Positions 17,629 through 28,267 of a stretch of 64,000 nucleotides of DNA are shown here, one piece after another (the stretch's first letter is position 1; the number at the start of each line of letters is the position of its first letter). The translations under genes were made by a program, and so were the position numbers. Origin of the DNA: Bacteroidota bacterium (GTDB lineage Bacteria > Bacteroidota > Bacteroidia > Bacteroidales > JAADJA01); NCBI GenBank assembly GCA_020444515.1, contig JAHLKX010000004.1, forward strand, positions 1 through 64,000, read 5' to 3'. The notes beneath the pieces are model-generated. The model saw nothing but the letters and a program-made list of their open reading frames with translations. It had not been told where the DNA came from and ran no database searches.

Positions 17629-18882
17629 CTATTCCCTTGATTTCGCATACAACTTACCATTGAACCAGTATTCAGAATAATATTTTTCACCGCGCTCTTC
17701 ATGCACCCGGTAATCATAGATAATTTCATTTCCATCACTCATTCGGACAATGATCCGGCCTGCATCGCGATTTCCCTGGACGGTCCAACGGCCTTTGGAC
17801 TGCTGGTCACCATAGGCACCCCAATTACCACCACCACTCAAATCACCCGAATAGGATGATTCGTATTGTTCGTCATAAGTCCCATCCGGATTAAACTGGA
17901 TCCAGGTGGAGGTATTGGTGGTGAAGTTTGCCCATTTCGCGGCAAAATGCTGCATCAGTTCTGATGTATTGGGTTTGGAATATCGAAGATTGGTAGCGAT
18001 GGCCTTGGCATCCCGGATAATGTCTTCACCCAGTTGGTCGGGTGTTGTGATGGCTATGATAAAAGCACCACCTCCATAAGGTGAAAGGGTTCCGAACCCC
18101 TTTGCTTTTACTTGTTGACCATCCATGATACCCTGGTAATCGGCTGCCAGCATATTATTCCCTGCATTAGCAATGGTGCCCGACAATTGCAGATATTGGC
18201 CTTCCTCCTGGATTCCTTTAAGCATCTCCTGTTGCACCTCCTGCAGATTTTGCAGCATGTGCGGCAGCACCAAAATCAAACCGGCAATGGTGTTATGACC
18301 GAGGATCATGCCACTTCCATCCTGCTGATGAATCCATCCGGCTGGTGGCATGAACACAAATCCCCATGCAGGATCACCGATCTCATTGCCGGTAAGGTCC
18401 TGCTGATTATTTGCATTTGCATTCATATGACTGTTTGAATTTTCTGGTTCAGCATTTGACTGGTCCGCGCCAATATCTGCAGCAGGATCTTGCGTTTCAT
18501 TAACCGCTGACCGTGTAAAGTTGAGGTAAGTGGCAGTGTTATAATCGGGCATATTGTTTTGATCTGGTTCGATCAGTGACAATATGAGTTCTCCTTCAAA
18601 AAAATACATTTCAAAAAAAACAGCTCCATGCTGATCAGAACAAATTCCACTCACCGCTTCACCAAGATACTCACCTTCAAGCTGATAATGAATCCCCGTC
18701 GTGCTGGATAGGGTTCCCGTAACCTGCCTGTCTTCTGCCTGTTTCAGTACAAGAGATAGGGTTACTCCATCGTCATCCAGGGTATAGGTGCCATCATAAT
18801 TTTTTTCGACAGGCTGGGCATTGAGCCAACCGGAAGCAGTAAAGACCATGAATAATAACAGGATGAAGGTGAAATCTTTCAT
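17629..18882 (-). CDS. Hypothetical exported protein with C-terminal lipocalin-like region
   Basis: An exported protein of ~417 residues (425 if started at 18906). A signal peptide (MKDFTFILLLFMVFTASGWLNAQ) leads to a beta-rich part (YDGTYTLDDDGVTLSLVLKQ, VTGTLSSTTGIHYQLEGEY), a low-complexity Asn/Asp-rich linker (about 140-175), a second domain beginning FVFMPPAGWIHQQDGSG that resembles PsbP/DcrB-like folds by pattern only, and a C-terminal segment (TSTWIQFNPDGTYDEQYES ... GRWTVQGN ... YYSEYWFNGKLYAKS) of lipocalin-like beta strands. No enzyme motif is visible. It converges with the CotH gene, whose stop is 14 bases away. The ATG at 18882 is favoured because it begins the signal peptide cleanly. 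Confidence 0.75.
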   Translation of the reverse strand: MKDFTFILLLFMVFTASGWLNAQPVEKNYDGTYTLDDDGVTLSLVLKQAEDRQVTGTLSSTTGIHYQLEGEYLGEAVSGICSDQHGAVFFEMYFFEGELILSLIEPDQNNMPDYNTATYLNFTRSAVNETQDPAADIGADQSNAEPENSNSHMNANANNQQDLTGNEIGDPAWGFVFMPPAGWIHQQDGSGMILGHNTIAGLILVLPHMLQNLQEVQQEMLKGIQEEGQYLQLSGTIANAGNNMLAADYQGIMDGQQVKAKGFGTLSPYGGGAFIIAITTPDQLGEDIIRDAKAIATNLRYSKPNTSELMQHFAAKWANFTTNTSTWIQFNPDGTYDEQYESSYSGDLSGGGNWGAYGDQQSKGRWTVQGNRDAGRIIVRMSDGNEIIYDYRVHEERGEKYYSEYWFNGKLYAKSRE

Positions 18883-19015
18883 GGATTGAAAAATTTGGGT
18901 TGTCATATTATTTCAGGTTAATGGGAATTTTTCCTGCTCTAAGTTACTACTTTTTTCATAAAAGGAACTTAGGGTCAGGCCATTCCCTATTCTTTTTCCT
19001 TTTTACAATCCTGAA

Positions 19016-20206
19016 TTATTGTCTGGCAATATCCAGAGAGGTTTTCCAGGCTTCCAGAATTTCATCCACCGGTCTCCTCAGAATACTGGGATTCACCTTG
19101 AATTTGATCACATCCCCTTCAGAGGGTAAGCGGATCCAAATGTTATGATCCTCCAATAGTGCAGAGGACAGTTTTTGCCGATCCACCGATCCGGCAATTT
19201 GCAGATGATAAATATTGGTTCCAAATTCAACGGGTGTAAAAGTAAGTTCGTTGAGACCATTGAGCAGGGAGATCAGTTTTTGGGCTGTTTCCCTGGTCTT
19301 TTTCAGGTCTTCATCAATGGTCCTCGAATGATACAGTGACATAGCAGTTGCCATCCAGTTGTGCAACATCATGCCCCCGAGGATTTTGTTTTGATGCGGC
19401 AAGCGATCGATCAGTTCACCACTGCCACAGAGGATGGCGCCATAGGCGGCATTGAGGAGCTTATACTGGGAAATGTATACCGAATCGAAATAGGAGGCGT
19501 ATGTTTCAATGGAAATCCCTGTCCAGTTAGAAGCCAAATGGAGACGGGCACCGTCAAGGTGCAGCCCATAGCCCTGTTCTTTACAATAGGCTGATATATC
19601 GCGGATCACCTCAATGGGAACCACAGCATTATCCGCTCGTCTTACCGGGCTTTCGATGGATACCGCTCCCACGTCACTGCGGAACACCTCACCCTGCTTA
19701 TAATAAGCAATGGTTCGATCGAGTTCCTCCACATCAAAATATGGTTTCCCCTTGCCGGCAGGTATAAGCCTTTTACGATGCACTCTAGCCGAAGCATCTG
19801 CCTCATCGCGATAAATATGGCTGTTTTCAGGTACCACAATTTTGGTCTTATCACCGGCCAGCAATTTGATAACCACTTCATTGGCCATTGTGCCAGTGGG
19901 CAAGAATACGGCCTTCTCCTTACCGGTGACAAGGGCAAATTGTCGCTCCAGTTCGCTGGTGACTCCTCCATGCCCATAGAAATCCGGTTCAATAGGGGAT
20001 TCCTGGTTCAACTGCATCAGGATATCCAGGTATTCCTCCGGAGAATAGTTCAAACCGTCATACACAAAATTGATTTGAGAAAATTTAGGCTGTCCGTTAA
20101 ACGGGAATGTGGGCTCCGGCGCTCCTGATAAACTCAATCCTGGCAGCATCAATGACAGGGATGAAAAACCGGCAGTTTTTAGAAAATCTCTTCTGGCCTT
20201 ATTCAT
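19016..20206 (-). CDS. Tat-exported threonine aldolase/beta-eliminating lyase family enzyme
   Basis: A 396-residue fold-type I PLP enzyme of the beta-eliminating lyase family, closest in motif to low-specificity threonine aldolases: FLPTGTMANEVVIKLLAG (101-118), the aspartate strand LHLDGARLHLA (216-226) and the Schiff-base lysine in YISQYKLLNAAYGAILCG (Lys249). Unusually it begins with a twin-arginine signal (ARRDFLKTAGFSSLSLMLPGL), so it should be exported folded with its cofactor to the periplasm. Threonine aldolases cleave threonine or allo-threonine to glycine and acetaldehyde; the true substrate here is unknown, and a periplasmic location argues for a different beta-hydroxy amino acid or peptide-derived substrate. 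It is a single gene, with no amino-acid metabolism neighbours. Confidence 0.88.
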   Translation of the reverse strand: MNKARRDFLKTAGFSSLSLMLPGLSLSGAPEPTFPFNGQPKFSQINFVYDGLNYSPEEYLDILMQLNQESPIEPDFYGHGGVTSELERQFALVTGKEKAVFLPTGTMANEVVIKLLAGDKTKIVVPENSHIYRDEADASARVHRKRLIPAGKGKPYFDVEELDRTIAYYKQGEVFRSDVGAVSIESPVRRADNAVVPIEVIRDISAYCKEQGYGLHLDGARLHLASNWTGISIETYASYFDSVYISQYKLLNAAYGAILCGSGELIDRLPHQNKILGGMMLHNWMATAMSLYHSRTIDEDLKKTRETAQKLISLLNGLNELTFTPVEFGTNIYHLQIAGSVDRQKLSSALLEDHNIWIRLPSEGDVIKFKVNPSILRRPVDEILEAWKTSLDIARQ

Positions 20207-20579
20207 AGTGGTGTTTTATAGGGGTTTATAACCATGTTTTAGAAGGATAAAGATAGAAAAATTCGGGGAACGGTTGCTGGATCAGAAGGACATCGTCTTA
20301 AATTTAAGAACACATAATTGATGCAAAATTAATCGAGAAATCATCAAAAATTTTCAACGATAACACATACTGGTTCTGCGCTACTTTTTAAAACAATAAT
20401 TTAGCAAATTCACAATTCCTCATCCTGTCCGCAACCGCACAAACTGTTCTCACACAATACAACTTGCTTTGATCCGGGCGTCCAATAAAAAAGTCAACCC
20501 TCACGTAATCAGGCTTGTAAGTATGTGGTACACTCTTTGAAATCTAAGCGGCTAATATTTATAATCAAAAACAAGTACT
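20207..20579. other. Intergenic region between divergent genes, nothing recognised
   Basis: About 370 AT-rich bases between the start of the Tat-exported enzyme and the start of the M28 peptidase. It must carry both promoters; no exact promoter consensus, hairpin, repeat or RNA gene was found. Confidence 0.4.
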
Positions 20580-22175
20580 ATGAAAAAAACAAGAACAATG
20601 ATTCGGGTGTGGCTGGCCCTGCTCTCCATGGTGATATTGATACCAGCAGTGAGTGCCGGGAATGGCCCGCGACCGGATGAAACAGAATTTCCCATTGATG
20701 AATTGAAAGGACAGATCTATTTCCTGGCATCCGATTACCTGGGAGGCAGGGTTACCGATGAGCCCGGATATACCCTGGCAGCTGAATATGTCAAGACCCA
20801 GTTTATGGCAGCCGGATTAAAACCCTTTATTGCGTCAGATAATCCTGATGACCAATATTTTCATCAATTTAATCTCAACCGTAACGATTATCATTGTGAT
20901 GCTCCAATGATTCTAAAAACAAAGTCAGGAGATAAAACCTTTGAACTGGATAAAGATTTTAAACTCATCCGGACCATAACCGGGGGCATGGTGGAAGCAG
21001 ATCTTGAAACGGTTTTTGTGGGATATGGCATTGAGGAGCCCGATGCAGATTGGAACGACTATGAAGATCTGGAGGTCAGCGGTAAAAATGCGGTGATCCT
21101 CTTTGGGGCACCATTCAACAATGGAGAACCCATTCTGAACACGGAGTTGCATGAAAAATACAACAGTAAACCAGGTCTCAGCATCAAACTCAGACACCTG
21201 ATGGAAAAAAAACCTGCAGCCATCATGCTCGTAATCAATGATGATTTGCAAGATTACTATGATCGCCGTGAAAGTCAAACCCAGGTATTTAGCAATGAAT
21301 ACAACGGATCGGACTACAGGATGGCCATGCTTGACAATTTTTACAGGCTTTACCTGATTAAACCCTATGTTGCGGATGCATTGTTTGGTTCAACACCAAA
21401 CAGAATAGAGGACATCGAAAAAGGTAACCTTGAACGGTATGCGCCAGGCCTGATTCCCGGATTATCTGTCAATCTGCCTGTAAGGGTGGAAGAAAAAGAA
21501 GTGCTGGCCCGCAATGTAGTTGGCATGATCGAAGGTACGGATTCCATATTAAAAAATGAGTACCTGCTGATTGGTGGTCACCTGGATCATGAACCCAATT
21601 TCAATGGCATTGTAAATAATGGTGCCGATGACAATGCCAGCGGAGTGACAACAGTCATTGAACTGGCCCGGTATTTTGTCAAACATCCTTTGAAAAGAAC
21701 AATACTTTTTGCTGCCTGGTCTGCTGAGGAAGGAGGTTGTTATGGCTCCCGGAATTTTGTAGAAACTTTCCCCGGTGGCCATGAGCAAATTGTTGCAGCC
21801 ATGAATTTCGATTGTGTGGGCCGGAATGGTAAGAATGCCGAAGAGCGATTTCAGACCTATATGCTTGATGCTGTAAAGGTTTGTCCCGAAATGCTTCCCC
21901 TTGTGGATCGGATCAATGCCGAAACAGTGAATTTCAGGATTGAGAAGGAGATGTCGCCGCGATGGGGAACCAGCGACCAGGAAAGTTTTATCAATGTGGG
22001 TATTCCGGTAGTGGACTTTTTTAATGGCGGAACTGTCGATCTGCATCGTCCGACCGACGATCCTGAAAAAATTGATTATGAATACCTTCAAAAGATGTGT
22101 ATCCTCGGGGCTGCCATCGCTGAAGAACTGGGCAATATGGAAAAGAAAATGTGTGCGGATGATGCATCATTGTAA
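20580..22175 (+). CDS. M28 family zinc metallopeptidase (exported)
   Basis: A 531-residue exported peptidase. Signal peptide 1-26 (WLALLSMVILIPAVSAG). An inserted PA-like region (about 110-300) precedes the catalytic domain, which carries a full set of two-zinc ligands: GGHLDH (His334/His337 region), NNGADDNASG (Asp350), WSAEEGGCYGS (Glu383-Glu384, general base and ligand), NFDCVGRNG (Asp411) and DLHRPTDD (His, about 484). The family cleaves amino-terminal residues or dipeptides; this one probably feeds on peptides in the periplasm or at the surface. No lipobox is present. A strong terminator follows the gene, so it is monocistronic. Confidence 0.93.
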   Translation: MKKTRTMIRVWLALLSMVILIPAVSAGNGPRPDETEFPIDELKGQIYFLASDYLGGRVTDEPGYTLAAEYVKTQFMAAGLKPFIASDNPDDQYFHQFNLNRNDYHCDAPMILKTKSGDKTFELDKDFKLIRTITGGMVEADLETVFVGYGIEEPDADWNDYEDLEVSGKNAVILFGAPFNNGEPILNTELHEKYNSKPGLSIKLRHLMEKKPAAIMLVINDDLQDYYDRRESQTQVFSNEYNGSDYRMAMLDNFYRLYLIKPYVADALFGSTPNRIEDIEKGNLERYAPGLIPGLSVNLPVRVEEKEVLARNVVGMIEGTDSILKNEYLLIGGHLDHEPNFNGIVNNGADDNASGVTTVIELARYFVKHPLKRTILFAAWSAEEGGCYGSRNFVETFPGGHEQIVAAMNFDCVGRNGKNAEERFQTYMLDAVKVCPEMLPLVDRINAETVNFRIEKEMSPRWGTSDQESFINVGIPVVDFFNGGTVDLHRPTDDPEKIDYEYLQKMCILGAAIAEELGNMEKKMCADDASL

Positions 22176-22222
22176 TATCAAAGGGAAGGATTTCCCTGCC
22201 TAAATTTCTGAATGTAGTGTTG

Positions 22223-22256
22223 AAAGGCACGGAATTTTTCCGTGCTTTTCTTTTTT
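22223..22256 (+). terminator. Rho-independent terminator of the M28 peptidase gene
   Basis: GCACGGAA (22227-22234), loop TTT, TTCCGTGC (22238-22245), flanked by an A-run on the left and a long T-rich tail on the right. The 8-bp perfect stem plus T tail, 48 bases after the stop, is a classic intrinsic terminator. The rest of 22176-22525 shows nothing else recognisable. Confidence 0.85.
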
Positions 22257-22525
22257 AATCCAAATTACAGACCCTATACATTCACACCTGCAAACATGAT
22301 CTTCCTTTGTCATCAAAAAGGTTCACCCTGGTCGTTAAGCTATTGTTCAGCAATCCATGCATGTTGACTTTATCTTTTAAAAGTCCATTTCAAACTGATG
22401 GTTAAAATGGCCAAATTCATTCACAATTCCATGTTAATGACTTTCGGAAGGATTTATGAATGCATCATAATAAATTTCTTTTTTTGCAGTTTCTATGAAC
22501 GTTTAACAATTAAACAACCTCAACG

Positions 22526-23554
22526 ATGATGAAACTAAAAAGACTGATGATGGTTCTGTTCATTCTTGTAATGATTGCAGGCTGCGGAAAAGATGATGAT
22601 AACAATACCACCCCAAAACTTAAAACCGAGAGGGAATATGTCCTTTATATAGACTTTTGGAATCCTGATGGCAACAATCCACAAATCAGCTTCGATGCAG
22701 AAAATTCCTCACCGGAGATCCGCATCGATTTTGATCAAACCTTTGCCGGTGTGGCTGAGCCCCCCAATCTCACTAAAGTGTTGATCGACAATGTAAGGAT
22801 CATTGATGCCAACTTTATCAATTATCAAATTGATGGCATCACTGCATATGAATTCAGGAATGATATCAATGACTGGAAGATCGATGTGGAATTTGTAATG
22901 GAATACGAGCCCATCGGTGATTTGAATGTCATGCTGGTGCTGGATGCCAGCGCTTCACTGGATGATGATTTTTTGAAGATCAAAGAATTTGCGTCCAATT
23001 TCGTCACCCGAATCTTTGAAGAAAGCCCTTCGGCCAAGATCGGCATTGTAGATTTCTCGGATGTTATTCATTCCTACCCACTTTCAAACAATGAAAATGC
23101 CCTCATTGGTTATATTTCAGGAATTGAACAGGGGCCTTTCACAACCTTGTACGAAGCCATGAACACAGGAATTGATGTATTGCAGCAAAACCAGGCAGAT
23201 GGTAAGGCCATCCTTACGTTTACCGATGGTACGGATAACAATTCCGATCCCCAATATACACCTGAATACCTTTATCAGAAACTAACCGGTGATTCCAGCA
23301 GCATCCTGATCAACAGCTTTACGGTTGGACTGGAAGGAAATGGCGGTATTGACAAACCAGTCCTGGAAGATTTGGCCGCCAATGGCGGTGTGGCCCGGTT
23401 TCCAACAACCATCAATGAACTGGAACTCATTTTTGAGAAATTCTCGGAATCGATCTCCAATGTCTATAACCTCACCTACATTCGCAATCAGCAGTTAATC
23501 CCCGAAGAAGCACCGGCCCGGTTAAAATTTGTTTTCCAGGCTAAACCCAAATAG
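22526..23554 (+). CDS. von Willebrand factor A domain lipoprotein
   Basis: A 342-residue lipoprotein: signal MKLKRLMMVLFILVMIAGC with the lipobox cysteine at about residue 20, then an Asp/Asn-rich linker (GKDDDNNTTPK). An N-terminal beta domain (about 35-125) precedes a vWA domain (about 130-320) with the metal-ion-dependent adhesion site: VLDASASLDDDF (DxSxS), a threonine in FTTLYEAM and TFTDGTDNNS. Such proteins bind protein ligands through a divalent metal; no partner is encoded beside it. The ATG at 22526 or the one at 22529 could be the start. The gene converges on the BatA-like gene. Confidence 0.9.
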   Translation: MMKLKRLMMVLFILVMIAGCGKDDDNNTTPKLKTEREYVLYIDFWNPDGNNPQISFDAENSSPEIRIDFDQTFAGVAEPPNLTKVLIDNVRIIDANFINYQIDGITAYEFRNDINDWKIDVEFVMEYEPIGDLNVMLVLDASASLDDDFLKIKEFASNFVTRIFEESPSAKIGIVDFSDVIHSYPLSNNENALIGYISGIEQGPFTTLYEAMNTGIDVLQQNQADGKAILTFTDGTDNNSDPQYTPEYLYQKLTGDSSSILINSFTVGLEGNGGIDKPVLEDLAANGGVARFPTTINELELIFEKFSESISNVYNLTYIRNQQLIPEEAPARLKFVFQAKPK

Positions 23555-23624
23555 CCTATCGGGATTTATGATGACAGGATTTGTCTTCTTTGAATTTTTT
23601 TCGGAAAGTTGATAGAATAATATG

Positions 23625-25670
23625 CTATTTCCACCATCTGAGCAGAACGGTTTCCATCAGCAAAAAAAACAGGGTGGCAAAAACAAACCAGCGCCAGAGC
23701 TGTTTCCCCCTGCTCAGATCGGTGAGGGCTTGCACAAAGGGTTGATTCTCGGTATCAAGAACCTGCAATCCCCTGATGCCCGAATCTTCAGCATATTTCT
23801 GCAAGGATTCCGTTTCTGCAAATCGCATTTCAGATTCAAGACGGTCATAATTGAAAGCCAGTCCGCTGATAATCGACTCATCAAATACCAGTTCATAAAA
23901 CCCCGCTTCTGTTATCTGGCCCCTTGGATAGATCTCCAAACCGGCGTTGATCTTTTTTTGCTCGGGAATAAAATCAAATGCTCCCTGGCGCGCTCGCACC
24001 GTTACTACTTCGTCTCCAGGCAACCGGAACCGGTTTACCCGGATCATTTCATCGCGACCGATGGTATTGTATAAAGGCGGATCCGTTACGCTCGAAATGG
24101 CCATATTGTAAAGTGTCGGAACAAACAACGCATGACGCGGAAAATTACTGAAACTGGTTGCGATGGGTACCGCAAATACATACACTCGCCCCTGTCCGTA
24201 AGGTTGAACATTGAGAAAAATATCGCCGTTTTCGAGCTCCAGTAGCTTGTCATGGATCTGCTGTGAGCCCACCCGGATGGGATAATGCTCCAATACACGG
24301 GGCAGGTTGATATTTTCTGGGATCTCTTCAAACACACCCTTGTAAAGAGCATGGTCCAGGTTGATCCTGTTGATATTGACATCCATGGTATCCAGGCTCC
24401 CATATCGCCCGGCAGACAGAGCAGCTAGTAATTCATTATAAGCTGCAAGGTCAATGCCTGTGCCCGGCAGAACAACCAGGCTTCCGCCATTTTCGACAAA
24501 ACGGGTCAACTCCTGTCGCATACCGGAAGAAACAGATTGAAGTTCACTGAGAATGATCATATTAAACTCCGGCAATTCAGAATAATTCAGGCCCTGCTCA
24601 GGCATGGTGCGATAATAAAATCCGGTATCACTGCTAAAAAGGGCATTGAGATAACCATTTGGTCCGTCGCCATTGATACAAAGGATGCTGACTTTTTCAG
24701 AAACAGGAAAGGTAAAATATAACCGGTCATCAAAGGTGATGGGATAGTCGGTTATGCTGATCTCTCCGTAATGAATACCAGGCTGACTGGAAGTAAATGT
24801 GAGCACCACCTCCTCTTCTTTCCCGGCTGCAATATCGAGACTGGCCAGCGCTTTTTGCTGGTCATTGATCATTAATTTAACAGGTACCCTCTCATAATCT
24901 CCTGATGAACTATTGCGAAAGCGGACATGCAAATCGGATGACTGATTTCGCTGCTGCACGGGAGCTTCAAACCAACAACTGTCAATGTAAAGGTTATCGG
25001 CATTCACCGCCTGGAAGGGCACCATAAAAAATCGGGATAAAGTATCGACTTCGGGCAGGGATGGCTGCATCATATTTTCCTGAAAATCGGAAAGGATATA
25101 GGCTGTTTTATTACCCCGGCTTTCAGTGCCAAGGATCTGGTCCTGTCTGCGGATCACTTCAGGTAGGGTACGGGTGGCAGGATTGATCTTCACTTCATCC
25201 AGGGCTTCCAGGAATTCATCCCGGGACAGAAAACGTTGTCCACTACCCTTGAATTCATTGGTAAGCAACTGGAATCGATCGGCACTACCATACACAGAGG
25301 CAATCTCAACAGCCCTGGTCCTGGCAGCATCCAGCAGCATTCCCTGGTCCGATTCAGCTTGCATACTGAATGAATTATCAATATAAATGCTGATGATATT
25401 TTGACTGTCAGGATTGATCATGGCATTTTCTGCCGGGATAAAAGGCCGTGCAAAAGCCAGTACCAGCGCAGCGATGGCCAGCATCCGCATGAGCAAAATC
25501 AGCAGGTGCTTCAGTCTCGATTGTTTTTGGGTTTCCTGCTTCAATTCGCGGATGAAGGCTACATTGGTAAAATAGACTTTCTTGAAACGTCGAAAATTAA
25601 AGAGGTGAATGATGACCGGAATGGACACCGCCAGCAAACCATACAAAAATCCCGGATTTACAAATTCCAT
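23625..25670 (-). CDS. BatA/von Willebrand A domain membrane protein
   Basis: A 681-residue membrane protein. The N-terminus is a BatA domain (about 1-77): MEFVNPGFLYGLLAVSIPVIIHLFNFRR with a second helix LLILLMRMLAIAALVLAFARPF. A vWA-like domain follows (SIYIDNSFSMQAE, a DxSxS-type metal site, then KTAYILSDFQENM). The middle is beta-rich, then a glutamine-amidotransferase-like fold (INGDGPNGYLNALF ... NMIILSELQSVSSGMRQELTRFVENGGSLVVLPGTG), and a C-terminal membrane helix (WRWFVFATLFFLLMETVLL). Proteins of this layout occur near MoxR/BatA-type chaperone operons, but no moxR or DUF58 gene is here. The function is unknown; a cell-envelope role is likely. Confidence 0.9.
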   Translation of the reverse strand: MEFVNPGFLYGLLAVSIPVIIHLFNFRRFKKVYFTNVAFIRELKQETQKQSRLKHLLILLMRMLAIAALVLAFARPFIPAENAMINPDSQNIISIYIDNSFSMQAESDQGMLLDAARTRAVEIASVYGSADRFQLLTNEFKGSGQRFLSRDEFLEALDEVKINPATRTLPEVIRRQDQILGTESRGNKTAYILSDFQENMMQPSLPEVDTLSRFFMVPFQAVNADNLYIDSCWFEAPVQQRNQSSDLHVRFRNSSSGDYERVPVKLMINDQQKALASLDIAAGKEEEVVLTFTSSQPGIHYGEISITDYPITFDDRLYFTFPVSEKVSILCINGDGPNGYLNALFSSDTGFYYRTMPEQGLNYSELPEFNMIILSELQSVSSGMRQELTRFVENGGSLVVLPGTGIDLAAYNELLAALSAGRYGSLDTMDVNINRINLDHALYKGVFEEIPENINLPRVLEHYPIRVGSQQIHDKLLELENGDIFLNVQPYGQGRVYVFAVPIATSFSNFPRHALFVPTLYNMAISSVTDPPLYNTIGRDEMIRVNRFRLPGDEVVTVRARQGAFDFIPEQKKINAGLEIYPRGQITEAGFYELVFDESIISGLAFNYDRLESEMRFAETESLQKYAEDSGIRGLQVLDTENQPFVQALTDLSRGKQLWRWFVFATLFFLLMETVLLRWWK

Positions 25671-25832
25671 GAAAAAACCCTTTGATTGATTTCGTGCAAA
25701 AGTACGATAAAAGGATTAACGGTTTGGGAAGGGCAATATTTTGAGATGGGAAAAAAGGGAATTGGGGACAGGGGTTGGTGTAGTCAGAAAAATTCAGTCA
25801 CACAGTGGATATTGCATCCATTTCATCAGCGT

Positions 25833-25861
25833 AAAAAAAGGCCTCTCCTTGCGGAGAGGCC
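25833..25861 (-). terminator. Intrinsic terminator of gdhA
   Basis: On the minus strand GGCCTCTCC-GCAA-GGAGAGGCC (25840-25861) is a perfect 9-bp stem with a 4-base loop followed by seven T (A run at 25833-25839 on the plus strand). It lies 59 bases beyond the gdhA stop. Confidence 0.92.
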
Positions 25862-25919
25862 ATGATTAGGATTAACCTAAATTTTTCAGTTATTTCAAAT
25901 AGCTACTTCGTAAACAGCA

Positions 25920-27269
<1,350 letters not shown>

Positions 27270-27289
27270 TTATATGTTAACTACTTACT

Positions 27290-27309
27290 ATTGTTAATCA
27301 ATTAACAAT
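27290..27309. promoter_or_regulatory. Perfect palindrome upstream of gdhA, candidate operator
   Basis: ATTGTTAAT-CA-ATTAACAAT (27290-27309) is a 9-bp perfect inverted repeat around two bases, 33-52 bases upstream of the gdhA ATG. Size and position fit a dimeric regulator site overlapping the promoter. AT-rich palindromes can arise by chance, so the role is inferred. Confidence 0.45.
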
Positions 27310-27457
27310 TCATTTAAATGAGCGGCAAAAGTCTATCTATTAATTGACATTTCCAAATAAAACCAAAGAAAAATAATCTCTTTCTAAAAAGCGATGATTT
27401 CTTTGGAAAAAGGCTGAAATTCAAGTAAATTAAAAGTCCTGTTTTCAGCTGTAATCC

Positions 27458-27465
27458 TATCTTTG
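27458..27465 (+). promoter_or_regulatory. Candidate -7 element (TATCTTTG) of rlmB
   Basis: TATCTTTG fits TAnnTTTG exactly and ends 17 bases before the GTG start of rlmB, predicting a very short leader. No TTTG is seen at the -33 distance. Confidence 0.45.
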
Positions 27466-27482
27466 TAAAAAAATTCCTTGTT

Positions 27483-28217
27483 GTGGACAAAAATACAATA
27501 TTATATGGATTCCAGCCAGTAATGGAAGCCATGAATGCGGGCCGTGAAATTGAGAAAATATTTCTGCTCAACAATCTCCATCCGGCCAAGCTGGCAGATC
27601 TGAAAAAGGCAGCCACCATGTTGAAGATCCCTTTTCAGTTTGTACCCAAAGAAAAACTGAACAGGCTTACCCGGCAAAATCACCAGGGGGTGGTAGCATT
27701 TGTTTCGCCCATCACTTATGCCCGTGTTGAAGACCTGATCCCGGGTCTCTATGAATCCGGGAAAACACCTTTCTTACTGATCCTCGACAAAATCACTGAT
27801 GTACGTAACCTGGGATCTATTGCCCGAACTGCGGAATGTGCCGGGGTGCATGCCATCATATTACCGTCCCGTGGATCGGCACTGATCAATGCCGATGCGC
27901 TGAAAACATCGGCAGGGGCACTCAACAACCTGGACGTGTGCAGGGTGCCGAACCTGAAAGAAACCATACAGTTTCTTAAAAACAGCGGCATTGCAATGAT
28001 TGCGGCAACAGAAAAAGCAAAGAAAAATGTTTATCAAGTCGATTTAAAGAAACCGGTCGCAGTGATTATGGGCTCTGAGGAGAAAGGGGTGTCGGAAGCC
28101 TACCTGGAATTATGCGATGAAATGGTAAAAATACCCATGATGGGTGAAACCCAGTCGCTCAATGTATCGGTCGCAACCGGTATCGTTTTATTTGAGGCAG
28201 TAAAGCAACGGATCTAG
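27483..28217 (+). CDS. rlmB: 23S rRNA (guanosine-2'-O)-methyltransferase, RlmB family
   Basis: A 244-residue SpoU/TrmH-type (SPOUT) methyltransferase. The N-terminal RNA-binding domain (about 1-78) begins ILYGFQPVMEAMNAG, as in RlmB. The trefoil-knot domain has motif 1 LDKITDVRNLGSIARTAE (about 100-117), motif 2 AVIMGSEEKGVS (about 196-207) and motif 3 IPMMGETQSLNVSVATGIVLFE (about 218-239). RlmB modifies G2251 of 23S rRNA; exact site specificity is assigned by similarity only. The start is GTG at 27483, matching the family N-terminus; no ATG is near. It heads a short plus-strand run with the MORN lipoprotein and aroK. Confidence 0.93.
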   Translation: MDKNTILYGFQPVMEAMNAGREIEKIFLLNNLHPAKLADLKKAATMLKIPFQFVPKEKLNRLTRQNHQGVVAFVSPITYARVEDLIPGLYESGKTPFLLILDKITDVRNLGSIARTAECAGVHAIILPSRGSALINADALKTSAGALNNLDVCRVPNLKETIQFLKNSGIAMIAATEKAKKNVYQVDLKKPVAVIMGSEEKGVSEAYLELCDEMVKIPMMGETQSLNVSVATGIVLFEAVKQRI

Positions 28218-28267
28218 TTGTGAATGCATCGCACAATATGAAGGCATTTAATCGGTTTTATTTCAAA

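Noticed and set aside
20207..20579. Riboswitch or attenuator ahead of the M28 peptidase
   Set aside because: No conserved riboswitch core or terminator/antiterminator pair could be drawn in the sequence.
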